In this document: one piece after another, positions 22,201 through 34,400 of the stretch
Position numbering within the stretch: the first letter of the stretch is position 1
How the letters are laid out: the number at the start of each line of letters is the position of its first letter
Origin: Pratylenchus scribneri
Taxonomy: Eukaryota; Nematoda; Chromadorea; Rhabditida; Pratylenchidae
Length of the DNA stretch: 64,000 nucleotides
Direction: 5' to 3'
Assembly: GCA_030063045.1 (NCBI GenBank)
Contig: JAQSEB010000026.1
Coordinates: 62,001-126,000 of the forward strand
Program-made: the position numbers and the translations under genes
Notes under the pieces: model-generated
Databases searched by the model: none
Told to the model about the DNA's origin: nothing
What the model saw: the letters and a program-made list of their open reading frames with translations, nothing else

Positions 22201-23294
22201 AAAATAGTAATTTTCGCAAACAATAACTTTATTTTATTTATTTCCAAATGTCAAATTCCTAGTCTTAGCTCTAGTTCGATTAAAATAAGGATTGTATTTG
22301 TTTCCAATAAATCAATTTACCTATATCATTTATAAAATTAATAAAATGAATAATCTAAAATTATTAATTAGTTTCCAAATTATTATTTTCAAAAAGTCAA
22401 AATTTTTAAAATATTATTTTCAAAAATTATAATTTTAAAATTATTATAATTAGAGGTAGTCGCTCTACCGTATACAACGCTGTATTTCTGCTTTATTGCG
22501 GTATTTTGCTGTATCTGTATTTTGCTGTTTATACAGCATCTTATCCGTACAACAAATTTTAAAGGGGAAAATATAGTACGGAATACAGCAAATTCCATTT
22601 TGCCAACCTCTAATTATAATATAATTTCCAAAAGGGATGGTATTTAATTTTGTGAAAAAATGAAAATTGTGAAAAGAAACATTGAAAATTGCAGAAAATT
22701 TATATCGATTTAACGGGTTTGTCCTAGACTCCCAAATTTTATACCATTGGATAGAACTCATCATGACGCATCGATTGTTATATATTTTGTCTTGGTTTGA
22801 TCAAAAATAAGGGTTTTAATTAACTTAAACCGTTTTATGGGTTTTGGTTCAAAACAAATTAAACCATGAAAAATTATATACCATTCGATGCGTCTTGACG
22901 AGATTTGTCGATTGTGTATAAGATTTGGGAGTCAAATAAAAACCATTAAATGGTTATAAACTTCGCAATTTTCAATGTTTTTTTTGCAATTTTAAATATT
23001 TCCATTTTCAAATGTCTCAAATTTTGTATTTTCCACTCTTTTCTTTGTATTTTAATAAAAATAAAACTAATTATACAAAAAATCTACTAATTATTTTAAT
23101 TTTTCATTAATCAAGTGCAATTTATTTTCAAATAAAAATGAAAAAAATAAATCGCAGATTTACCGAAAAAATGCGGCGCAAGCCATGCATGAAGTGACGC
23201 CAAAATTTTTGCAATCCGCCGCAGCTCCACAAACCATACATATTTTTTTTATTGACGAGTGTGATTTTTTTTGTTTTCGTTGAGTTCGCACCAT
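18923..23294 (-). CDS. Nuclear hormone receptor, eight exons, poly-Glu tail, copy 1
   Basis: Exons: 23164-23294, 21829-21893, 21718-21783, 20844-21094, 20543-20680, 20099-20232, 19956-20059, 18923-19683. All introns are GT-AG and all phases fit, giving 549 residues. Start: CAAAATGG at 23294. DNA-binding domain: first finger C19, C22, C36, C39 with P-box CMACAAFFR; second finger C55, C61, C71, C74 followed by RLNKCFAVGM. The CxACAAFFR P-box is typical of nematode HNF4-derived supplementary receptors. The ligand-binding domain has the signature FGELEPEDKLKLFLRVHG, then FTPEEFSLLLALILAHF and LSPSARKIV. The tail has a long Glu/Asp tract (about residues 390-467), then a Tyr-rich end (FYQYYNYY). 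It is expected to be a nuclear transcription factor; ligand unknown. Intron 1 (1270 bp) carries two MITE-like palindromes; other introns are 39-623 bp. Confidence 0.9.
19185..19385. repeat. GAA/TTC microsatellite coding for poly-Glu
   Basis: An in-frame CTT/TCC-rich run on the plus strand encodes the acidic tract of the nuclear receptor. It is 27 bp longer than in copy 2, a nine-residue difference between otherwise nearly identical genes. Confidence 0.95.
22439..22617. mobile_element. MITE-like element, ~175 bp, 15-bp perfect TIRs, in NHR intron 1
   Basis: Ends ATTATAATTAGAGGT and ACCTCTAATTATAAT are exact inverted complements. The interior has repeated GCTGTAT words. No coding capacity. The superfamily is uncertain because the target duplication cannot be separated from the palindromic ends. 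Confidence 0.65.
22677..22978. mobile_element. Foldback element, ~300 bp, in NHR intron 1
   Basis: Left arm AACATTGAAAATTGCAGAAA ... GACTCCCAAATTTTATACCA ... GACGCATCGATTG and right arm (reverse) AACATTGAAAATTGCGAAG ... GACTCCCAAATCTTATACA ... GACGCATCGAATG match over more than 100 bp with about 75% identity. The whole element could form a long hairpin in the pre-mRNA. Confidence 0.7.
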
Positions 23295-24644
23295 TTTGGC
23301 AGTAAAAAAAATATTAATTATATTCTAAATCAAAAAAATTAATCACATAATAATTATTATCGCATTCTTGAATATTATATTTTTAAACACATTTTAAAAT
23401 ATGCCAAGTTTTAAATGGAGGTTCTGAAAATTTTTAAAGATATTTTGTTGAGTTTTTTGGTTCGATCTGAATGCCGATGTTTTGCACTATGTGGAGAGAG
23501 CGCTTTTTTTGATGAGCCCAAAAAGAGTAATATAATTTTTCAAATATTTTTATAAAACACAAATATAATTGGGTAAGCATGGAAATATTCTTTTGAGAAT
23601 GGTCATAATGAAGCCCTAATTATTTTAAATAAAAAGTCTAAATGAGTTAATTTTGAGATATTTACGATAAGCAACTCATAAAAAATAATAATTAATTACG
23701 ACATCAAAAACTTGGCCAATTTCTTTTTTTAAAAGTAAAAAAATCATTAAATAAAGAAAACAGCAGATATCAAAATGAAATATTTAAATTATTAAATATT
23801 TTTCCATAAAAATGAATTTTCTGGAAGTTTATTTGAACCAGTTTATCGCATTTTCAATTTTTGCCCTGTTTGATTAGGTCAATTGGATTTAGGTCGGTCA
23901 TAAACATGCTCGATTGGAATTATCTGAATATTTAAATTGTGGAATTTTGGAAGAAGTTATTTGAAATGCCGAAAATGTTGCTTGTATTTATATCGCAATC
24001 TCCAAACAGTTCCATCCGCACTCCGGTCTACACCTTCCAAATCCGACCAAATAGAACAATATCCAAACCACTACGCTCCATTGCACTTCTTCTCGAAACC
24101 TCCATCCATCTCTTTTTGCTAAATCCTGCTAAACAAAATTTAGGCCTCAAGATTTCCTTCATTTCTTCTTGTACAGACCATTAATTTGTTTTTTTTCGTT
24201 CTTTTTGTCTGGACCAACCTTCGATTAGTTCATTTGAATTGAAGTTCAAATTCAGCCCTAGTGACAAATTTGAATCATTTTCGTTATAAATGTTCTGATC
24301 GTCTCTATCACAAGACTAATCCTGATCGTGCATCAAGCCACAAATTTTCTGTCTAGAGAAATATTTGTTTGTGAGCGAATATCATTCAAATTATTGGAAG
24401 GAATACCTTTTACGCAAATTTTTAGTCACCCGACAGATCGGTCTCAACATTCCGTGCTCGACACAACGGGCCCAACATAACGGGCGCACAATTTCGGGCT
24501 CGACTCTTTGGTCCCAACATTTCATGTATGTTTTAGAGTCTATATTTAGAGTTGATACAGAAGGATTCAACCAATATAAATATATAGTTGACTACGAAAA
24601 ATAGCATTTTCTCTAAAATTTTGATAGTTAATCAAATTCTTGTA
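23295..24644. other. 5' region of the NHR gene; no further gene supported
   Basis: Upstream DNA of the nuclear receptor. Two overlapping short frames at 23937-24184 are better in codon variety than their surroundings but have no recognisable domain. Around 24440-24525 a degenerate 18-bp word (GGGCTCGACNCNNCGGGCCC-like) recurs a few times. Confidence 0.4.
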
Positions 24645-26020
24645 GAGAAAAAAAAGATTTTTGATAAATTGGTTATTTATTCAATTTAAAAAATGATGTA
24701 ATTTGTAGCCAATTTGACGATCAACGGTCACAATATTATCATCAGTGCTTATTGCTTGCTGTTTAAATTCAATTGCAATTTGTCAAACAATCGGCATTCA
24801 GCGAATTGACTCGGCCTCGATGGTCACCCCTACTTTTTGTTGTATTATTAAAATCCGTGGGATAAGTAGGATTAATTCCAGGACTGAGCAAATATGAAAT
24901 AAGAAAAGGCTAAACAAGGTCGAAAAAGATAAAGGTAAAATATATGGTAAAAATAACAAAATACGGTATTTCAAGGTACGGTAAAGGTATGTGTACACCC
25001 AGCAATGGTTTATTCTTCTTTTAAAAAAAAATAAAATTTAAGATTTAAAATGGATTTTAAGAATTTTTGAAATAGAAAAATTCTAATATCGCAGATTACA
25101 AAAAGCAGTTAAAAAACCAGTTTCTTTCTCATTATTCTCCATATGAAAAAGTTTAAATTCGCTGATTTTTATAATAATTTATTTTTCGTAACTCTGAAAT
25201 ATTGGAAAAATATTCGGTAATAGTGTCGTTCGTATTCGTATCCCCCATTTTTAGAAAAAAAATTTTTTATTTTATTTTCCCCTGAAAAAATGTTGTTGTA
25301 AACAGAGTCCACAAATTGGAAAGATTATAATCATATTTTCTCACACAATTTGCCCCATTTCATTTCCCCCATTTTAGCGATCGTCTTCCATAATAATTTC
25401 CTTTGTTACAATTTCCCCTCAGCAATTTCTCATAGGATTTGCCAGTCCATTCATTTATTCCGCCAATCTTTTTTTCGACATTTTTATTTTGTTCGTTTCA
25501 TTCATTTTTTTGAGCCTTTTAGCATTAAATTACCATTTCATTTTAATTGTTAATTTTGTTCATTTTCATTCTTTTGAATGGTTTAATTACCCAAGTTTGA
25601 GGCTTTATAAGTAATAAAGAATTTATTTGTATTTCATTGGCCTTGAATTGATTTTAAACCAAGAGGGAAAACAGAGTTTCCTTCAATATATTTATGAGTA
25701 TTCGATAATGGGGAATTCGAATATAGCATTAGTTTTTCAAAAATCAAATTGCCTGAAGTGGTAAAGTTTCAAAAACAGGTTTCGAAAAATCGAATTTTGG
25801 TATTTTGCTTCATATTATATATAAATCGAAGCGCCTCGATCAGCTGATCACGAATCTGTCAAAACACATAATTAAAAAAATTGCCTTTTAATTTTCAGCA
25901 TATTCCACGAATTCGAGTCAATTTGAGAATATTTAGAAATGGATCTATTCTTATTCTTAGCCAATTTTTAAAATAAAGACCTTGTCGTTTTTTTCCTTTT
26001 GAACAGTGTTGCAACAAAAA
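24645..26020. other. Spacer between duplicate copies, no gene seen
   Basis: AT-rich single-copy DNA. A stretch at about 25680-25770 resembles the intronic repeat of the homeodomain gene (ATTCGAATATAGCATTAG, then TTGCCTGAAGTGGTA), so it is an old fragment of that repeat family. Confidence 0.45.
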
Positions 26021-26029
26021 TGGTGAAAT

Positions 26030-26312
26030 AAAATCGGAATATTTTGATAGTGAACATCCCTTTAAAGTGAATATTCATTGAAACGAATATTTTAATTTTC
26101 TATGACCAAAATGAAAGGATAAGGAAGGAAACAGCCAACGAGCGCCACTCTACCCCATCAACACAACAGGTGAAAGAGAAAGAAAAAAATAGAAAAGAGA
26201 ATGATGAGCGCCCAATTTTGAGCTTTCGATTTAAAATTATTTTCGTTTCGATAAACATTCCACCAATATTTTCAAATCCTATATTCACCAAAAAAATATT
26301 CCGATTGTAATT
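26030..26312. mobile_element. Probable MITE with ~25-bp inverted ends
   Basis: Left end AATCGGAATATTTTGATAGT and right end ATTCACCAAAAAAATATTCC (followed by GATTG) are imperfect inverted repeats about 280 bp apart. No coding frame inside. No clear target duplication. Confidence 0.45.
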
Positions 26313-26704
26313 TCAACACAATCAATCAATACCAACATTTATCATTTAAAATTACATATTAATGAATAAAAAAACAATCAAATTGATATGATCGAAATAA
26401 AATTTGAAATATTAAAAATGTTAGAAACATTTAGAAAAAAAAGTTTAATAGAAAAAAATAATATTAATCGATGTAACATGTAAATATTGATGAAATTAAA
26501 ATTTTATGCGAGAACTAAATTTTATCCAATTTGTTTGACATCATAAAAAATGTTGATCCCCCATATGGAATGGTTGGAAGATAAAATATCATTTTAGTAT
26601 TTTTTGAAATTGTGTTGAGTTGGAATTTTCATCTTTTCATTTTATATTGTGCCAATTTCTTCAAAAATTAATAAATAAAATTATGCATATTAAAAAAATT
26701 ATAC

Positions 26705-27295
26705 ATGCTATTTTTTCCTCCAAAAAAAACTTTTTTTCCGCCAAAAAATCTTTTTTACCGCCAAGACTTTTTTTCCTCCAAAAATAACTTTTACCTCCAA
26801 TGACCTCAAAAATAAAATTTTTAAATTTTTTTTATATAAAATCATAAAATAAATGGAATGAAGCTCTCTCAGCTGAATAAGAAATAATCTTAGCTTTGAA
26901 GAACCTTTATCCTAGCCCTGACCCGTATCTTACGATATCCTTATTCTATCATTAGCCTCTAGAACCTATGCTCTGACCCTTAGCCCCTAGTACCCATCTC
27001 CGACCCTAATCTACCCTAACCATAGCCCCCAGTCCCTAGGACCCATCTCCGACCCTAATCTACCCTAACCATAGCCCATAGTCCCTAGATCCGATGCTCC
27101 AACCCATGTATGAGTCATAAATATTGGCTCTAAAAAATATTTTGAATAAAAAATTTTAGATTTTTTTGCGCAATGGACGTTTGAAATGAGTTGGATTAAA
27201 TTTAATTTTATGATTTTTATAGAAAAAAATCAAAAATTTCATTTTTGGGGTCAATGGCGGTAAAAAAGTGTTTTTTGGAGGAAAAAAATATCACA
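26705..27295. mobile_element. Foldback element with CCTCCAAAAAA arms and CCCTAACC-rich core
   Basis: The left arm carries TTTTCCTCCAAAAAA and TTTTTACCGCCAA. The right arm carries the complements TTGGCGGTAAAAAA-like and TTTTTTGGAGGAAAAAAA at 27250-27290. The core has repeated CTAATCTACCCTAACCATAG and CCCATCTCCGACC words, a C-rich strand related to the CCCTAGCCCCTAA tracts at 690-780 and 28140-28240. Confidence 0.55.
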
Positions 27296-27539
27296 AATTA
27301 AATTGTTGGATTTAATTGATCGAAAATTTGTTTCTAATTTCGTTTAATTAATACATTCATAAATTATTATTTCAAATAATTTTTATTATGTTGAAAATAT
27401 ATTTTTACTCCATTCTTATTTGGAATCATATTTCATAGACTTTATTTTCTTGTTTTTCTTTATTCCAATACATTATAAAATAAGCCTAATTTTTGTAAAT
27501 AAATTATTCAATTTCAATTTTTACATCAAAATGAAAATT

Positions 27540-27705
27540 TTAAAAATTTTTTGAAAAAAATTTTTTTTCGATTCGATGTCGATTTTCGGTCACTAATGAC
27601 AACGAAATTTCGGTTTTCGATTTCGAAAGATTTGTCGACCTTCCGAAATTTCGATTTTAGATTTCGAAAATTTATTTTGGGCCATCGAACCCATCCCTGA
27701 CCAAA
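27540..27705. repeat. Short palindromic TTTCGATTTCGAAA-rich repeat
   Basis: Contains CGAAATTTCGGTTTTCGATT, GATTTCGAAAGATTTG and GAAATTTCGATTTTAGATTT, ending GGGCCATCGAACCCATCCCT. It looks like one end of an old transposon; the partner end is not identified. Confidence 0.4.
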
Positions 27706-28034
27706 AATAGATTTATAATAGGACCGGTATAAATTTATAGTTTTAACATTAAGTTTTTATTTTATATATAATATGCCTGAAGGTTCAAATTCAATCGTTT
27801 TTGGGATAAAAACAGATTTTGTAATAGAAAATTAAGTTCTAAATTTGAAAATTCTAGTTCTAGGGAAACAATTCCGAATATGTCGAAAAAATCCGGGGCG
27901 AAAATGTTTGAGCTTGAAAATTCATATAACCCTTTCATCCATCATTCATTTTTTTCTTCATTTACTCTATGGTGAAATATATATGTAAGAGAGAATATTG
28001 GAAATTAGCGATTTCCGGAATTCGCTAGAAAATT

Positions 28035-28321
28035 GGGTTAGCGAATTTTGGAAATCTTGGCTTCAAGGCATCGTACAGACCGGAGAATAGGCTCATTCGA
28101 CTCGGCATGGTCGATTTACTTTATGAAATTTCAATTACAGACCTATATAGGGGCTAGAATTAGAGTTAGGGTAGGGTTAGGTTAGGGCCGGCATGGGTTC
28201 AAGGGTTGGGGCTAGGGGCTAAGGGCTAGCGTTTTGAAATTGAAATTTCATATAGTAAATCGACTATGCAGAGTCGAATGAGCCTAATCTCGAGTCTGAG
28301 ATTTCCCAAATTCGCTAACAC
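28035..28321. mobile_element. Foldback element, ~285 bp, with GGGGCTAGGGGCTA core
   Basis: Outer arms GTTAGCGAATTTTGGAAATC and GATTTCCCAAATTCGCTAAC are inverted. An inner pair of 46 bp starts GCTCATTCGACTCGGCATGG at the left, with its near-perfect complement ending CAGAGTCGAATGAGC at the right. The 90-bp core is GGGTTAGG/GGGGCTAGGGGCTA-rich. Confidence 0.75.
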
Positions 28322-28412
28322 AACTACCTGTGTATTTCCGGAAATACGCAGATTTTTAATATTCACTGTAACATATAAATCATGTTCCCAATTATGAAAT
28401 AACTAAAAAAGA

Positions 28413-31400
28413 TTACATGCCATCACCGCTAATTGTTTCCGGTTCTTTTTTGCTCTATAAAATTGAACCTATTAAATAAAATGTTATTGAAATATGCTTA
28501 CCTTTTTTCGGAGATAGCGATGACGTTTGAACCAATCATCGATCTGAAATTTTGTAAAAGCCATTTGGAAGTTAATTTTCACAAAATTTTAAATTCGATA
28601 CTATTTTATATTTTAAAATATATTCATTATTATCACTTTTAATGAGCTTTAATAAAAATAATAATTTTATTTTTATTTTCTCTTGCAAAAATTTAAAATA
28701 GACTATCAGAATTTTTAATAAAAATCAAAATTATAAGTCCCTAAAGTGCTACGCACTTTCCAAATTGGGGTTATATATTCATATATGGAAGCATGCTTTA
28801 TATAAACCAATAGATCTATGCCCCATTTTTTTGTTACATAAAATTCATTTCTTTCTTGCCTGTTTTTCTGTTAAACCAGTGGATTTAGCTATTTCTTTAC
28901 ATTTTTGGGGCTTCAAATATGAATTAATACTGAATTCGTAGTTTAGCACTTCATACTGTTCCATTGTAAAATCTTTGGCACGTGGATGTTGTGGAACTGG
29001 AATTAATTGTTATTTACTTGAATTAATTTTTATATTTATTTTCCAATTCGATTTTTCCTCTCTTCATTTTTTCTAGTCTTTTTTCATATCCCAAATATAA
29101 ATATATAAATTTTAAAACAAAAAATATTTATTTGATAGAAAAATTTCTTTAAGAAATTGGTAAAATGTTGATTATTTTTATATTTTGCAATTCTGAAAAG
29201 CAAATTTAATCTTTTATAAATAATTTTTAAAAATTTTTATCAATATATTAGTTCAATACTTTGTTAATAATTCGTTATTTTTGTCTTTAATTTGTATAAT
29301 TTTACAAATATATAAATCATGTTCTCAATTATGAAATAACTAAAAAAGATTACATACCATCACCGCTAATTGTTTCCGGATCTTGTTGGCTCTGTAAAAT
29401 TGAACTTGTTAATTAAAATATTGTTGAAATATGCTTACATTTTTTTGGCGTTCTCTTTGATGTCTGTACCAATTATAGATCTGAAATTTTGCAAAAACCA
29501 GTTTGGAGTTAATTTTCACAAATTTTAAATTCGATACAATTTTATAATATATTCATTATTACCACTTTTTTTTGATTAAAAAGAATTTTACATAATTTTA
29601 GCTTTATATAATGCAGGGCTCCCATCGAGTCAAGTGGATTTATAAGGACAAAATTTCCGTTTTATAAGGACATAAGTGGCAAAAATTTTAAAATATAAGG
29701 ACATGTAAAATTTTTTATTTTTAAAAAAAAATTCATTTTATCGTTTTAGTAATTTTTTCCATTCTGAATGAATTATTCCTTCAGGAAAAATTATAACCAA
29801 ATATGGCCCGGTAGGGGAAAATTTTAACCAAAAATGGCCCGATAGGGGAAAATTTTAACCAAAAATGGCCCGGTAGGGGAAAATTTTTACCAAAAATGGC
29901 CCGATAGGGGAAAATTTTAACCAAAAATGGCCCGGTAGGGGAAAATTTTTTACCAAAAATGGCCCGATAGGGGAAAATTTTAACCAAAAATGGCCCGGTA
30001 GGGGAAAATTTTTACCAAAAATGGCCCGATAGGGGAAAATTTTTTACCAAAAATGGCCCGATAGGGGAAAATTTTAACCAAAAATGGCCCGATAGGGGAA
30101 ATTTTTTACCAAAAATGGCCCGATAGGGGAAAATTTTAACCAAAAATGGCCCGATAGGGGAAAATTTTAACCAAAAATGGCCCGATAGGGGAAAATTTTA
30201 ACCAAAAATGGCCCGATAGGGGAAAATTTTTTACCAAAAATGGCCCGATAGGGGAAAATTTTAACCAAAAATGGCCCGATAGGGGAAAATTTTAACCAAA
30301 AATGGCCCGATAGGGGAAAATTTTAACCAAAAATGGCCCGGTAGGGGAAAATTTTAATCAAAATTTTCATTTATAAGGACAATATAAGGGCAATAAGGAC
30401 AATTCTGGATTTGTAAGGACATTTAAGGACGTAAGGACATTTTCACTTTTCTAAGGACGGGGGTCAATTTGTAAGGACTTTTCTTATAAAATAAGGACGA
30501 ATGGGAGCCCTGATATAATGAAATAAAATATAAATAAATTTAATGAGCTTTACTAAAAATAATAATTTTATTTTTATTTTCTTGCACAAATTTAAAATAT
30601 ACTAAAAATGGGGATATATTTTCTATCAACAATTTCCGAGGACATTGACGGTAAAAAAGAATTTCGAAATCAATTATAGTGTACTTTGAAAACATACAAT
30701 ATTCAAAAAAAATTAATTTTATTTTTCGAAAAATGGATATATATTTGTTTTCATTAACAGAAGATCCGAATATCGCATTAATTTTAAAATGTCTGAAGTA
30801 GCATAGGTTTAATAAACTGTTTGGAATAATTTAACTTTTTTATGAATTGTATGTATTATTAAACCGGTTTGGAGATATAAGCTTAAATCTATTAAAAAAT
30901 TAAAATACAAGGCGAACGTAGCGAGCCATCAGAATTTTTAATAAAAATCAAAATCTTAAGTCCCTAATGCGCTACGCGCTTTCCAAATTGGGGTTATATA
31001 TTCATATATGGAAGCATGCTTTATTTAAACCAGTAGATATCTGCCCCATTTTTTAGTTATATAAAATTCATATCTTTCTTACCTGTTTTTTTTCTAAACC
31101 GGTTGATTTAGCTATTTCTTTACATTTTTGGGGCGTCAAATATGAATTAATACTGAATTCGTAGTTTAGCACTTCATACTGTTCCATTGTATAATATAAG
31201 CGTGGAGGTGGATGTTGCGGAACTGGAATTAATTGTTTTTTACTTTAATTTATTTTTATATTTATTTTCCAATTCGATTTTTCCTCTATTCATTTTTTTC
31301 TAATCTTTTTTCGTATTCCAAAATTCAAATTTAAATTTTATTTCATTATTTTAACGATATATTTCTCAAAACGGGCGGTTTTTTTAGCCTCTAATTTTGC

Positions 31401-34400
31401 AAAAAAAAATAATTTTTGGTCATAATTTGGCCAAATTTTAGTCTATAAAAATCTATAATATACAATTCGATAGCCCAAAAAATCTATTAAATGAAGTTTA
31501 GATCACTTAAATTGGCCCATAGGTCATAGAGTTATGGCCAAAAAACACATTATCACAAAAATGGCCATAACTCAACAATATTTTGGCCAAGCCCCTAGCC
31601 CCTACATTTCCTAAGCCCCTAGCCCCTAATCCCATACCGCCACTAACCTCACCCTACCCCTAACCCTAGCCCCTAAAAAGTTTTCCAAGGAAAAACAAAA
31701 ATAGTCAAATTAGAGGCTAAAAATATCCGAATTAGAGGAAGAAAAAAACTTCCTATTTCTCAAAATTTTGTCAATATTTTGAATTTTTTAGTAATATTTT
31801 TTTATATTTCGTAAATCTATAAATAAATAAATCATGTTCACAATTATGAAATAACTAAAAAAGATTACATACCAACACCGCCAATTGCGTCCGGATTTTG
31901 TTGCTCTGTAAAATTGAACTTGTTCATTAAAATGTTAATGAAATATTCTTACTTTTTTGGCGTTCTCTTTGACGTGCGTACCAATTATAGATCTGAAATT
32001 TTGTAAAAGCCAGTTTGGAGTTCATTTTAACAAAATTTTATATTCGATACTATTTTATAATATATTCATTAATATGATTTTTAATGAGCTATACTAAAAA
32101 TAATAATTTTATTTCTATTTTCTCTTGCACAAATTTAAAATATACAAAAAATGGGGATATATTTTCATCAACTATTTCCGAAGACATTGACGGTTAAAAA
32201 AATTTCGAGATCAGTAATAGTGTACTTCGAAAACCCACTATATTCAAAAAAATTTTTTTATTTTTCGAAAAATGGATATATATTTGTTTTCATTAACAGA
32301 AGATCCGAATATCGCATTAATTTTAAAATGTCTGAAGTAGCATAGGTTTAATAAACTGTTTGGAATAATTGAACTTATTTATGAATTATATTATTAAACC
32401 GGTTTGGAGATATAAGCTTAAATGAGCTAAAAAAAATTAAAATAAAAAGCGAACGTAGCGAGCCATCAGAATTTTTAATAAAAATCAAAATTATATGTCC
32501 CTAATGCGCTACGCGCTTTATGGAAGCATATTTTATTTAAACTAGGGTTGCACCTCGGCGCCCGGGGGAGGATTTTCGGGGACGGAGAATTGCGGGGAGG
32601 CAAGCTTGTGGGACGGGGACGGGGAGAGCTTCGCGGGGAAGGGAACGGGAAATGGACCGGGGACACCGAAATTTCGGGGAATTTGCCCAATTTTGGAAAA
32701 AAATTTTTTCCGACTTAAAAAAATTTTTTTTGCTAAAATTTTTCAGAATATTAAATAAATAAATAAATTGCATATGATTGGATAATTTTTAAATATTTTA
32801 TAATAAAAGATGGCCGATTTCTTCATCGGAAATTTGTTCCAAAATTGGCTCATCACCCATTCCTGGCTCAATTTCTTTGGTTATTTTTACCAACAATGGA
32901 TTTGAAAACAAATTTGCCTTTGCCAAAAGCAAATTTTTAACTGTGATTGTATAACTGTGATTATATTGAGCCAGAGTTGTTGAAAAGATTTTTAGCCCAA
33001 ATAGCCGCGCAGAGAAAAATTAGACCAAAATTTGGCCATGCAACTGAAAAATTGAAAGAAAAATGGCCAAAAACCTCATCAATTTTTTTAAAAAAAATTT
33101 TTAAAAATATGGCGTTTATAAGGCAAATTAAAAATAAGGCAAAAAAATAAAGCAATTCCTCGAAAATATGGCAAATTCCATAAAAATTAGGTAAGTATTT
33201 GGGTAACTTTGGTCTCCTATTCCCTTTGCCTTTTCTTTGTTAAAGATTAAATTTGGCATGATATTACTCTTATCAAGATTAAAATAAGACAAAACAGATA
33301 TATGTTACGAATTATCTGACCGCGATTACCCCTAAACACACATATGAGAAATGAAAAGGGAAATTAAAAAATTATTAAAAATTGGGGAGAACGAACCGTA
33401 CTATCTATTAATCAGCTTACTCTTTTATAATTATATAGGAAATATTTTTAATAAAATTAAGTATTTGAGTGAAAAAAATTAATTATAATATCAAAAAGAA
33501 GATTATTTTTCATTAAAAATAACATTTTTCATAGATTAAAAAGACTTTTTAGTTGAATTTCTTTTAAAAAATTTCTCCAAATTTTTGGGGGTCCCCGCGC
33601 GGGGAGAAGCTCACGGGGAGGGATATGGGGACGGGAAATTTTCATTTTCGGGGAAGGGGAACGGGGGCAAAAAAGCCCGGGACGGGTGCAACCCTAATTT
33701 AAACCAGTAGATCTCTGCCCCATTTTTTTGTTACATAAAATTCATATCTTTCTTGCCTGGTTTTTCTTTAAGCCGGTTGATTTAGCTATTTCTTTATATT
33801 TTTGGGGCGTCAAATATGAATTAATACTGAATTCGTAGTTTAGCACTTCATACTGTTCCATTGTAAAATCTATGTGATATGGATTCGGAACTGAAATTAA
33901 TTGTTATTAACTTGAATTAATTTTTATATTTATTTTCCAATTGGATTTTTCCTCTCTTCATTTTTTCTAGTCTTTTTTCGTATCCCAAATATAAATATAT
34001 AAATTTTAAAAGAAAAAATATTTATTTGATAGAAAAATTTCTTTAAGAAATTGGTAAAATGTTGATTATTTATATATTTTGCAGTTCTGAAAAGCAAATT
34101 TAATCTTTTATAAATAATTTTTAATAATTTTTATCAATATATTAGTTCAATACTTTGTTAATATTTCGTTATTTTTGTCTATAATTTGTATAATTTTACT
34201 AATATATAAATCATGTTCTCAATTATGAAATAACTAAAAAAAATTACATACCATCATCGTTAATTGTTTCCGGATCTTGTTGGCTCTGTAAAATTGAACT
34301 TGTTAATTAAAATGTTGTTGAAATATGCTTACATTTATTTGGCGTGATCGTTTAAGTGCGAACCAATTATAGATCTGAAATTATGTAAAAGCCAGTTTGA

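Larger units (their letters stand above)
1..24644. repeat. Segmental duplication, copy 1 (direct repeat, partner 30897-55467)
   Basis: This block reappears in the same order and orientation about 30.85 kb to the right. The offset moves in small steps explained by visible indels: 30896-30907 near the left edge, 30851 after a 45-bp tandem duplication around 3136-3225 and a 2-bp CA difference near 2450, 30824 after a 27-bp difference in the GAA tract, and 30823 from about 21.3 kb. From about 2.4 kb on, substitutions are rare; the first 2 kb are visibly more diverged. The right limit (24644) is where copy 2 is interrupted by a retrotransposon, so the true duplication may be longer. It could be a genuine tandem duplication or two haplotypes/homoeologues joined in assembly; the sequence alone cannot decide. 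Confidence 0.95.

Noticed and set aside
24645..24645. Position 24644/55467 as the true right end of the segmental duplication
   Set aside because: Copy 2 switches to LTR sequence here with canonical ends, so this is better explained as a retrotransposon insertion point.
29781..29987. Open frame of KIFPYRAIFG-like repeats
   Set aside because: Translation of the 30-bp minisatellite inside a MITE; it has no start context and does not extend beyond the array.
29795..30365. CRISPR-like regular repeats
   Set aside because: Units are contiguous without unique spacers and lie inside a TIR-bounded element of a eukaryote.
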